From CAG-877 sp045627525 (GTDB taxonomy: Bacteria; Bacillota_I; Bacilli_A; RF39; UBA660), in the NCBI GenBank assembly GCA_045627525.1, contig JAZQNW010000003.1, positions 1 through 54,279 of the forward strand: a stretch of DNA of 54,279 nucleotides, given 5' to 3'. The position numbers and the translations under genes were made by a program. Shown one piece after another: positions 16,861 to 24,175 of this stretch (its first letter is position 1; every line of letters starts with the position of its first letter). Under the pieces are notes generated by a model that was not told where the DNA came from, searched no databases, and saw nothing but the letters and a program-made list of their open reading frames with translations.

Positions 16861-17919
16861 TTACTTTTTAATTATTTTATGTTGTTTATAAAAATTACCT
16901 AACTCGTTCTTTCTTTGCCCTCCCCATAGTTGAATTATGTTAACACCACTTGAAGTATTAGCTTCAATTAGTACTGGGCCATTATCAGTTACTAGGATAT
17001 CCCAAGCAACAAAATATAAATATGGTAATTGTTCCATTAATTTTGTATAATGTTCTTTTATTTCTATCCAGTTTTTAATTCTTATATCTTTTATTTTACT
17101 ATTGTTATTTGGATGTTTATCATAGTTACATTTTCTTTGAATTGATTTAGCACTTGATAATACTCCTGTTTCTAAATCTATTTTAGAAACCAGTCCACCT
17201 TTGGATCCATTATCTACTGGAATTGTTTCGTTAGTACCAATTCTTTGAACAGCATATAACACTTCGCATTTTTGATTTTTTGGATTTCTAACAGTTATTA
17301 GTCTGATGGTATTTGTTGAATCTTTAAATAAATTATTTAATTCTTTTGATTGCTCTATATATTCAGATATAAACCAATTATCTTTAGAATTTAAGTATTC
17401 TATGATTTCTTTTTTTGAAAACTTTGTATTATTAAAGTAAAATTTATTATCTTTATACTCCAATTTTACTACCCCTATGCCTTTGCCAATGTTAATAGGC
17501 TTTAGAATTAGTTTGTTTTTTGATTTGAGCAATTCTATAATACCTTCTAATGTTGACTCTAAATTATTATATGAAAAAATTTCACCTTTTCTTTTTATAT
17601 AATATGTATCTGGTACATTTGTGTATTGTCTTAATAAATCAGCGCATACAACTTTATTGTTGAGGATAAAATTATAAGGTTCATTTATATATCTAGATTT
17701 ATACCAGTCAAATTCTGATAAATATTCATTTTTATTTTTTTTATTTAAATTATATAATGCTATTTGATCGGCCATGAAGCCTCCGTTAATTGCATAATAG
17801 ATTCTTTTGTGTAGTGGTACTTTGAAGTGCGATTTTGAAAACAATATTCTTATAATCCATATTGCTGTTAGTTTAATAAATTTGGTTATTTTGTCATAAT
17901 TTTTTTTACCTTTATTCAT
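16861..17919 (-). CDS. Sugar-transfer-associated ATP-grasp protein
   Basis: This 352-residue protein is the third paralogue in the cluster. Visible motifs are KPINIGKGIGVVKL (nucleotide-binding loop), STNTIRLITVR, VDNGSKGGLVSKID and WDILVTDNGPVLIEANTSS with the metal-binding Glu-x-Asn. The first 60 residues include a hydrophobic stretch (AIWIIRILFS) that could touch the membrane. The gene overlaps the end of the upstream glycerophosphotransferase gene by 8 bases, so it is translationally coupled to polymer synthesis. That makes modification of the same polymer its most likely job. Confidence 0.8.
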   Translation of the reverse strand: MNKGKKNYDKITKFIKLTAIWIIRILFSKSHFKVPLHKRIYYAINGGFMADQIALYNLNKKNKNEYLSEFDWYKSRYINEPYNFILNNKVVCADLLRQYTNVPDTYYIKRKGEIFSYNNLESTLEGIIELLKSKNKLILKPINIGKGIGVVKLEYKDNKFYFNNTKFSKKEIIEYLNSKDNWFISEYIEQSKELNNLFKDSTNTIRLITVRNPKNQKCEVLYAVQRIGTNETIPVDNGSKGGLVSKIDLETGVLSSAKSIQRKCNYDKHPNNNSKIKDIRIKNWIEIKEHYTKLMEQLPYLYFVAWDILVTDNGPVLIEANTSSGVNIIQLWGGQRKNELGNFYKQHKIIKK

Positions 17920-19054
17920 GATTAATCACCTCTTTTATATAATCAGCAATTTTTTTTGTTGCCAATTGAAAATCCTTAGGTACATATTTTTTTCGATAAT
18001 TAAGTAATGCTTTCATGTCATATATATCTTTATCTATATTCTTAATTAGTTCTTTTGCATTTTTAAAACTTAATGTTGGTAACTCTTTTAATGGATCAAA
18101 ATTTAGTCCATTTGTTGTTATATACTGATTATAATCATATAAATAATAGTATGTTTTCTTTTTTAACGCTGCTGCTTCTACAGCTAATGATGAATAATCT
18201 GTAATAAAATAGTCACAAATTGTTAATAGCTCATAGATATTAACATTTTCACATTTATATACGGAATCATTTTTTATTTTTAATTGTTGTTTAGGGTGAC
18301 ATCTAACAATTAAATCATATTTGTCATAATCAATATTATCTATTATTTTTTGAACACTACCATTATTATTTACTCTAAATGTTGGAGCATATAAAATAAC
18401 TTTTTTTTCTTTAAAACTTGGATACTTCTTATAAATTTTATCAGATATCTGTTTTTGATTATTATAAATATAATCAGCTCTTGGCAATCCTATATTTATA
18501 AGTTTATTTTCTTCTATACCAAATGAAGAAGAATAAGCTTTATTCCAAGCTGGAGCTCCTGCTATAACTACATCATAGTTTTTATGCATACGTAATAGCT
18601 TAGCCATTTTACTGCTTCTGCCAGTTACTTTATCTAATGTTTGATAGCCAGACTGCTTTATTTTACCCATGGCATGCCAAATTTGTATTACTTTTAAGTT
18701 TTTCTTGTGTTTTAATACAGATACTTGTAATGAATATGAATCTAATATGCATACCTTACTAGTTGCTAGATGATACATAGTAACAAAATTTTCAGAAATA
18801 AATTTTTGTAAATTTCTATATATATCTTTTTCTTTTTCAATTCTATTACATATAGTTACAATCTTGTAATTCTGATCTTCCAGCTCATTAATTATTAATT
18901 TAAAATCAAGTGGTAATTTATTGGATTGACGTGACAAAAATAAAACCTTTTTTTGTGTTGGAAGCCACTTTAAAAAAAAGTATACAATTTGCATACTTAG
19001 CTTACCTAATACAATAAACAATTCTTTTATGCGCTTTTTTATATTTTTTTTCAT
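17912..19054 (-). CDS. CDP-glycerol glycerophosphotransferase family protein (TagB/TagF-like)
   Basis: This 380-residue protein belongs to the family that moves glycerol phosphate from CDP-glycerol to a teichoic acid acceptor at the inner face of the membrane. Marks: IWHAMGKIKQSGYQ (about residue 127), YAPTFRVNN (about 222), RCHPKQ (about 250) and FITDYSSLAVEAAAL (about 283-297). The N-terminal segment is amphipathic with a hydrophobic stretch, as in membrane-associated members. At 380 residues it is nearer the short primase (TagB) size than the full TagF polymerase, but family length alone does not separate priming from polymerising. It overlaps tagD by 4 bases, so CDP-glycerol is the likely donor. 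Confidence 0.85.
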   Translation of the reverse strand: MKKNIKKRIKELFIVLGKLSMQIVYFFLKWLPTQKKVLFLSRQSNKLPLDFKLIINELEDQNYKIVTICNRIEKEKDIYRNLQKFISENFVTMYHLATSKVCILDSYSLQVSVLKHKKNLKVIQIWHAMGKIKQSGYQTLDKVTGRSSKMAKLLRMHKNYDVVIAGAPAWNKAYSSSFGIEENKLINIGLPRADYIYNNQKQISDKIYKKYPSFKEKKVILYAPTFRVNNNGSVQKIIDNIDYDKYDLIVRCHPKQQLKIKNDSVYKCENVNIYELLTICDYFITDYSSLAVEAAALKKKTYYYLYDYNQYITTNGLNFDPLKELPTLSFKNAKELIKNIDKDIYDMKALLNYRKKYVPKDFQLATKKIADYIKEVINHE

Positions 19055-19467
19055 ACTTCAATTGATTCAATAATACCTTCTAGACTATTTTCATTTCTTA
19101 CTTTTGTTGAAGAAATATTTTTTCCTTTCTTCAGATATACTACTTTACAATATTCTTTTAGATAGTCGTATTTTCCTCTATATTCTTCACTACTTATTAA
19201 TACATCTATATTATATTTTAATATATCTTCTTTTTTTTGTTCAAATGATTTCTGTTCAATTGTTTTGTCAACATATTTAATAGCATCTATCATTTTCTTT
19301 CTAATTTTATATGGGTAATATGCTTTTTTATGTTTTACATTTTCATTAAAATCGTCATTGCTTACCCCTACGATTAAATAGTCCCCATATGATTTTGCTT
19401 TTCTTAAAAATTCAATATGGGCATAATGTAGGACATCAAACGTGCCATAAGTTAAAACTCTTTTCAT
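19051..19467 (-). CDS. tagD: Glycerol-3-phosphate cytidylyltransferase
   Basis: This 138-residue enzyme makes CDP-glycerol from CTP and glycerol 3-phosphate. The nucleotidyltransferase signature GTFDVLHYAH is at residues 8-17 (the usual HxGH reads HYAH). RKMIDAIKYVD and a C-terminal SSTKVRN in place of the usual ISTT-x-I motif are also present. Length and order match the TagD family. It overlaps the glycerophosphotransferase gene by 4 bases, so donor synthesis and transfer are coupled. Related ethanolamine-phosphate or FAD-type cytidylyltransferases share the fold, but the neighbour favours glycerol. Confidence 0.85.
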   Translation of the reverse strand: MKRVLTYGTFDVLHYAHIEFLRKAKSYGDYLIVGVSNDDFNENVKHKKAYYPYKIRKKMIDAIKYVDKTIEQKSFEQKKEDILKYNIDVLISSEEYRGKYDYLKEYCKVVYLKKGKNISSTKVRNENSLEGIIESIEV

Positions 19468-19595
19468 AATTTCACAACCATTAAAGTCTTTATTTAGATA
19501 AAAAACTTACATATTTATTGTACATTTTCATTTAATATTTGTCAATTAAAACACCATTTCATCCATTGATAAATAAGGTTTTTTATTATGATAAT

Positions 19596-19620
19596 AAAAA
19601 AAGATGCTTTTGCATCTTTT
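19596..19620 (-). terminator. Terminator after ackA
   Basis: AAAGATGC-AAAA-GCATCTTT followed by a T-run on the minus strand, directly after the ackA stop. Confidence 0.8.
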
Positions 19621-19623
19621 ATA

Positions 19624-20835
19624 TTAGTTATTTGATAGTTTGTATGTATCTCTTAGGATAACTATTTCTTCATCTGTTGGCATTACGTATACTGGGAATG
19701 CTGAATCTTCAGTTGTGATAATACCACTTTTATTGTCTTTGAATTTAGCTATACTATCATTTGCTTTTTCATCTAATTTTATGTTCATTGGTTTACTAAT
19801 TTTTTCTACTATTTGCTTACGTAAATCAATATCGTTTTCACCTGCTCCAGCTGTAAATACTAAGGCATCTACTTCACCGTTTAATTCAAAATAGAATTGA
19901 GCAATATATTTAACAATTGAATTAACTACCATGTCTAGTGCTAATTTAGCATGTTCATCGCCTTGTTCAATTAATTCTTCTACATCTCTAAAGTCATTTT
20001 GACTAGAAATACCTTTAAGACCACTTTCTTTATTTAGAATTCTAGTAACTTCTTCTACTGTTAATTCTGCTTCTTTTGATACATATTCAATGATTGATGG
20101 ATCAATTGAACCACTACGTGTTCCCATCATTAAACCATCTAATGGTGTTAATCCCATAGTTGTATCGTAGCATTTACCAGCTTTAATAGCTGAAATTGAT
20201 GCTCCACTACCAATGTGACAAATAATTAAATTAACATCTTCTTTACTTAATTCTTTTTGCATTGTTTCAGTAATATACTTATGAGAAGTTCCATGGAATC
20301 CATATTTTCTAACATCATAATCTTTATACCAAGAATATGGTACTGGATACATATAGATTTCCTTTGGCATAGTTTGATGGAATGCTGTATCAAATACTGC
20401 TACTTGTGGTACTCCAACCATAGCTTCTTCCATAGCTCTAATAGCAGCTAATTCTCCTGGATGATGAAGTGGTACTAATTTTGTTAGGCTATCAACATTT
20501 TTTAATACTTCATCGTTTATTAATACAGAATCTGAATAGAATTCTCCACCATGAACAACTCTATGTCCTACACCTTTTATTTCACTTTCGTCTTTAATAA
20601 TATTATTATCTTTTAATTCTTTCATCATTACATCTACAGCTTCTGAATGATTTTTTAATGGTGCTGAATGTTTAATCTTTTCACCATTTATTTTTAATGT
20701 CCAAAAACAATCAGGTGAACCTATTTTTTCAACATAACCATTAATTAATTCTTTTTCTTCAGGCATTTCATATACTGAAAATTTTAATGAAGAACTACCA
20801 CCATTTATTACTAAATACTTTTCACTTTTTTCCAT
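19624..20835 (-). CDS. ackA: Acetate kinase
   Basis: This 403-residue enzyme interconverts acetyl phosphate + ADP and acetate + ATP, giving ATP in fermentation. Signatures: INGGSSSLKFSVYE at the N-terminus (phosphate-binding loop), GHRVVHGGE (about residues 86-94), AVFDTAFHQTMP with the catalytic Asp, KYGFHGTSHKYI, and GLTPLDGLMMGTRSGSIDPS. The length is normal. It stands alone with its own consensus promoter and terminator; no phosphotransacetylase gene is in the window. Confidence 0.96.
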   Translation of the reverse strand: MEKSEKYLVINGGSSSLKFSVYEMPEEKELINGYVEKIGSPDCFWTLKINGEKIKHSAPLKNHSEAVDVMMKELKDNNIIKDESEIKGVGHRVVHGGEFYSDSVLINDEVLKNVDSLTKLVPLHHPGELAAIRAMEEAMVGVPQVAVFDTAFHQTMPKEIYMYPVPYSWYKDYDVRKYGFHGTSHKYITETMQKELSKEDVNLIICHIGSGASISAIKAGKCYDTTMGLTPLDGLMMGTRSGSIDPSIIEYVSKEAELTVEEVTRILNKESGLKGISSQNDFRDVEELIEQGDEHAKLALDMVVNSIVKYIAQFYFELNGEVDALVFTAGAGENDIDLRKQIVEKISKPMNIKLDEKANDSIAKFKDNKSGIITTEDSAFPVYVMPTDEEIVILRDTYKLSNN

Positions 20836-20872
20836 ATATTTTTCTTCCTCCTAATTAGTAATTTCGTCTTTA

Positions 20873-20901
20873 ATTTTAGCCTTTTTTTTAATCTTTGTCA
20901 A
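20873..20901 (-). promoter_or_regulatory. Promoter of ackA
   Basis: TTGACA (20901-20896), 17 bases, TAAAAT (20878-20873) on the minus strand, about 40 bases before the ATG. Confidence 0.75.
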
Positions 20902-20908
20902 CGAATAT

Positions 20909-20941
20909 AAAAAAACAATATGAAATAAATCATATTGTTTT
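20909..20941 (-). terminator. Terminator after the lipoprotein gene
   Basis: AAAACAATATG / CATATTGTTTT stem and T-run on the minus strand, abutting the stop at 20941 and just upstream of the ackA promoter. Confidence 0.75.
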
Positions 20942-21390
20942 TACTTACATTTCATTCCTAGTTTATTGTATTGTTTTTTTAAATTTTCAATACTTAATTT
21001 ACCGTTATCTAAGGTTATTCCTGTCGTGGAATCCACTTTTTCTTTTGTATCTATATGTTCATAATCAATTGTTGTTTTAGTTGACAAGGTATTTTCATTT
21101 GTTGTTATTTCTATATCATAGTATTTAATATTTTTATAACTTGCAGCTATATTTTCAATCTCTTTTTTTGTTTCTTGTAGTGTTTCATTATCATCAAAGA
21201 CTACTTCTTCTATACTTTCAACTTTAGTAACGTATTTTCCTTTATATGTAATATTGTAATTAAAATTTGCTTTTATCCCATTTTGATTCATTTTTTTAGA
21301 ACAAGTCATTGTTTTTTCTGTATTACTTTGGCATCCTGACAATAAAAGAGTACAAACTAGTATTAATAATATTCCTTTTAGTTTTCTCAT
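20941..21390 (-). CDS. DUF1307-like lipoprotein
   Basis: This 149-residue protein has a lipoprotein signal (MRKLKGILLILVCTLLLSGC, lipid-modified Cys about residue 20), so it is anchored outside the membrane. The mature part (KTMTCSKKMNQNGIKANFNY, later YKNIKYYDIEITTNE and a final LGMKC) resembles the YehR/DUF1307 family of small lipoproteins with two Cys residues that may form a disulphide. The function of the family is unknown. It sits downstream of the ABC exporter genes with a 50-base gap and may be cotranscribed with them. Confidence 0.7.
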   Translation of the reverse strand: MRKLKGILLILVCTLLLSGCQSNTEKTMTCSKKMNQNGIKANFNYNITYKGKYVTKVESIEEVVFDDNETLQETKKEIENIAASYKNIKYYDIEITTNENTLSTKTTIDYEHIDTKEKVDSTTGITLDNGKLSIENLKKQYNKLGMKCK

Positions 21391-21440
21391 ATAAGCACCT
21401 CTTTAGTTAATTTTATCATGAGAATAAAAGGTTTACAATA

Positions 21441-22217
21441 TTATGATCCAACACTTGAATATTTTTTTACACCTGCATGGAATATTAGGATACATGGAAT
21501 TAAATATAGTATTGTAATTAAAGGGCTATACATATATATTTGTTTATTTGTTTTTCCTAATAAATATAATAATGGATAATAGTTTACACATCCATATGGA
21601 ATTATAAAGGTAAATAACCAGATAAATGTTTTACTAAATACTCCAATTGGATATTGAGCCATGTATTTTCCACCATCAGCAATTAAATTTCTTATCTCTA
21701 ATCCTTGGGTGGTGAAAAAGCAATATGTAGCTGTAAGTGTAAAAATTCCAAAATAAATCACTGTGGAGCTTATAATCATAAAAATCAATGTTATAACTTT
21801 TGATATTTCCCAATTAATATTTAAGTTATTTAAAGCTATGATTATTACTATTATTGATTGTATAACTCTAGAAAGTTTTACTATATTTATTTCACTACAA
21901 AGTATTTGTAATAAAAGGTTTTTTGGTCTTGTTAATAATCGGTCAAAATCACCACTAATTATTAATCTATCAAAGTGGTCTAAGCCACATACAAATACTT
22001 CACAAGTGGAATAGCCTAGTTGAATAATGCCAAAGCATAGTAATACTTCATATAATGTAAATCCTTTAATATTACTGAATTTGTCAAATAAAGCAATAAC
22101 TAAAAAATAGTAAGTGAAGAAGACAAAAATTTGGGCAAGAAATGATAAAATAAAAGACATTTTATATTCTAATATTGTTTTTATATGTAGTTCTAATGAT
22201 TTAAAATAAATTTTCAT
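21441..22217 (-). CDS. ABC-2 type exporter permease (second subunit)
   Basis: This 258-residue protein has about six membrane helices. The pattern SGDFDRLLTRPKNLLLQIL (about residues 88-106) matches the ABC-2 permease family in which two different permeases pair with one ATPase. It begins one base after the upstream permease stop, behind GGAGGTTAAT. The cargo is unknown; members are linked to drug, lipid or peptide export. It is clearly related to, but diverged from, its neighbour, which has IRKGNIAYELIRPKN at the same place. Confidence 0.78.
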   Translation of the reverse strand: MKIYFKSLELHIKTILEYKMSFILSFLAQIFVFFTYYFLVIALFDKFSNIKGFTLYEVLLCFGIIQLGYSTCEVFVCGLDHFDRLIISGDFDRLLTRPKNLLLQILCSEINIVKLSRVIQSIIVIIIALNNLNINWEISKVITLIFMIISSTVIYFGIFTLTATYCFFTTQGLEIRNLIADGGKYMAQYPIGVFSKTFIWLFTFIIPYGCVNYYPLLYLLGKTNKQIYMYSPLITILYLIPCILIFHAGVKKYSSVGS

Positions 22218-22218
22218 A

Positions 22219-23022
22219 TTAACCTCCTTGTACTACTACTTTCTTTTGGGCTTTTTTCATTAAGAGATAACCGATTAGTATTGTTATAAATATCCATATT
22301 AATTGGATTATTAAACTGGTTATTCCATTTCTTAAAGGAATGTTACCAGTATAAACTCTAAATGGTAAATCACTTACATATCTGAAAGGTAGTATATTGG
22401 AGATTTTTTGAAGAAATTTAGGAAAGAATGGTATTGGTACTACTAGTCCTGATAAAATATCTGCAAGTGCTATTATTATCATACTTATACCTTTTTCGTC
22501 TAAAGTATAAATCGCTATGACATGATACAGTGTTGTTATAGCGGTCATTAAAAATGTCCCGGCTATTAAAGTTAAAACAAATAGTATAAAGCTAGAAATG
22601 CTTATAGGTAACGATAGTCTATATGGTGATGGCAAGCAAAAGGCTAATATAAGGAGTGGTATGCATCTTAAAGTAACTAAGGATAATCGTTTACTAATTA
22701 TTTTTGAATACCACATGAAGTAAAGATTTTTTGGTCTAATTAACTCATAGGCTATATTACCCTTTCTAATTAAATTAAATATTTCTTGGTCTGTATAAGC
22801 CATATTTACTAATGAGAAGAAGCATTGACAAAGCCAGGTATATGATACTATTTGTTGGAGAGTCATAGGTGTTTGAGCGTTATCTGATGTAAAAAATGCT
22901 ATATAAACCATTATGTAGACAAAGCCAAAAAATATTTGGGTAAGTATTCCTGCTATGGCTGCTGTTCGATATTGAAGTCCTGTTTTAAATATTAGTTTAA
23001 AATATGATAAGTAAAATTTCAT
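22219..23022 (-). CDS. ABC-2 type exporter permease (first subunit)
   Basis: This 267-residue protein has about six membrane helices. IRKGNIAYELIRPKN (about residues 88-102) is the family mark, and KILPFRYVSDLPFR-like residues lie near the C-terminal third. The gene overlaps the ATPase gene by 4 bases (ATGA), so the three genes form a tightly coupled operon. It probably forms a heterodimeric channel with the next permease. Confidence 0.78.
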   Translation of the reverse strand: MKFYLSYFKLIFKTGLQYRTAAIAGILTQIFFGFVYIMVYIAFFTSDNAQTPMTLQQIVSYTWLCQCFFSLVNMAYTDQEIFNLIRKGNIAYELIRPKNLYFMWYSKIISKRLSLVTLRCIPLLILAFCLPSPYRLSLPISISSFILFVLTLIAGTFLMTAITTLYHVIAIYTLDEKGISMIIIALADILSGLVVPIPFFPKFLQKISNILPFRYVSDLPFRVYTGNIPLRNGITSLIIQLIWIFITILIGYLLMKKAQKKVVVQGG

Positions 23023-23999
23023 ATTTGATACTCTTCGTATAATTTTACAATTATATTATCAATATTTTCGTTTTCAATCTCAATATCTTGTATTTCAATT
23101 TTTTTAGATATTAAATTTAGAAAATCTGAAACATTAATAATCGTTGTATCAATTACTACTTCATATCCTTCAGTATTTTTATTTAAGGTAATTATACCTT
23201 TATTTTTTAATTCTAATTTTTCATTAGTTACAATTTTTATATATTTGTAAGTATCATACTTATTTTTTAATTTTTGTAATGATCCATCATATAAAATTGT
23301 ACCTTTACCTATTAGAATTATACGTTTTGCTAAGGCTTCAATATCTGACATATCATGAGTAGTTAATATTATTGTAATGTTTTTTTCTTTATTAATTTTT
23401 TTAATAAATTTTCTAACTATTTGCTTTGAAACTGCATCTAATCCAATTGTTGGTTCATCTAAAAAAAGTATTTCTGGATTGTGTAATAATGATGCTGCTA
23501 TTTCGCAACGCATTCTTTGTCCAAGACTTAATTGTCTAACAGGAATATTAATAATTTCTTGTAAGTTTAAGATGTCTATTAATTCTTTTTTTGTTTCTTG
23601 ATACTCTTCTTCGGGAATATCATATATATCTTTTAGAAGGTCGAAGGTATCTTCTGCTGGTATATCCCACCATAATTGGCTTCTTTGGCCAAATACAACA
23701 CCTATATGTTTGACATATTCTTTTCTTTGTTTCCATGGGGTTAAGCCATGAATTTTACAAGTTCCAGAATCTGGTGTTAATATACCACTGAGTATTTTAA
23801 TAGTTGTTGATTTACCAGCACCATTTGGGCCTATGTAGCCAACAATTTCACCTTTTTCTATTGAGAATGAAATATCATTAATTGCTTTAATATATTTGTA
23901 TTCTCTTTTAAAGAAAGATTTAATTGCTCCTTTTAGACTACTTTTTCGCTTGGCAACTTTAAAAGTTTTATTTATGTTTTTTACCTCGATGAATGACAT
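23019..23999 (-). CDS. ABC exporter ATPase
   Basis: This 326-residue ATPase has Walker A GPNGAGKST (about residue 58), signature LSLGQRMR (about 158), Walker B ILFLDEPTIGLDAVS (about 180) and the switch His in TTHDMSD. A C-terminal domain of about 85 residues follows, as in exporters of the NatA/DrrA type. GQRSQLWWDIPAEDTFDLLKD (Q-loop region) is typical of the subfamily paired with the two-permease exporters. The ribosome site GGAGG lies 12 bases from the ATG, a little far. It also overlaps the end of a short leader frame, so translation could be coupled to the leader. Confidence 0.88.
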   Translation of the reverse strand: MSFIEVKNINKTFKVAKRKSSLKGAIKSFFKREYKYIKAINDISFSIEKGEIVGYIGPNGAGKSTTIKILSGILTPDSGTCKIHGLTPWKQRKEYVKHIGVVFGQRSQLWWDIPAEDTFDLLKDIYDIPEEEYQETKKELIDILNLQEIINIPVRQLSLGQRMRCEIAASLLHNPEILFLDEPTIGLDAVSKQIVRKFIKKINKEKNITIILTTHDMSDIEALAKRIILIGKGTILYDGSLQKLKNKYDTYKYIKIVTNEKLELKNKGIITLNKNTEGYEVVIDTTIINVSDFLNLISKKIEIQDIEIENENIDNIIVKLYEEYQI

Positions 24000-24006
24000 T
24001 TATTTT

Positions 24007-24105
24007 TTATCCCTCCTTTACACAGCAAAAAACCCACATATTTCTATGTAGTACCCTATCATGCATATTTCTTAAGAAATGTATAAATTTTTCGCTAAAC
24101 GTCAT
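24007..24105 (-). CDS. Candidate leader peptide (32 codons) of the ABC exporter operon
   Basis: A frame from ATG 24105-24103 to TAA at 24007-24009 covers nearly the whole leader RNA. It starts MTFSEKFIHFLRN and ends NMWVFCCVKEG. The ATG lies 6-8 bases after the -10 box, so the mRNA would be leaderless or have only GGAAA ahead of it. Its codons run through the terminator hairpin (24051-24034) and the stop overlaps the ribosome site of the ATPase gene. This fits control by ribosome stalling or read-through, as in leaders of antibiotic-resistance genes. No homologue is claimed from memory; the peptide may not be made. Confidence 0.45.
   Translation of the reverse strand: MTFSEKFIHFLRNMHDRVLHRNMWVFCCVKEG
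24027..24051 (-). terminator. Leader terminator/attenuator of the ABC exporter operon
   Basis: CTACATA-GAAA-TATGTGG followed by GTTTTTT on the minus strand lies between the promoter and the first gene, so it must regulate entry into the operon. An upstream ATTTCTTAAGAAAT palindrome (about 24073-24086) can partly pair with the terminator's 3' arm, giving a possible alternative fold. Confidence 0.7.
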
Positions 24106-24110
24106 TTTCC

Positions 24111-24138
24111 ATTATATATTATTTTTATAATTTGTCAA
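24111..24138 (-). promoter_or_regulatory. Consensus promoter of the ABC exporter operon
   Basis: Perfect TTGACA (24138-24133), 16 bases, perfect TATAAT (24116-24111) on the minus strand. It is among the strongest promoters in the window. Confidence 0.85.
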
Positions 24139-24146
24139 TAGTAAAA

Positions 24147-24173
24147 TAAAAAAGAGAGAAAATTCTCTCTTTT
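24147..24173 (-). terminator. Terminator after the 904-residue gene
   Basis: AAAGAGAGAA / TTCTCTCTTT stem followed by TTTTTTA on the minus strand, just after the stop at 24176. Confidence 0.8.
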
Positions 24174-24175
24174 GA

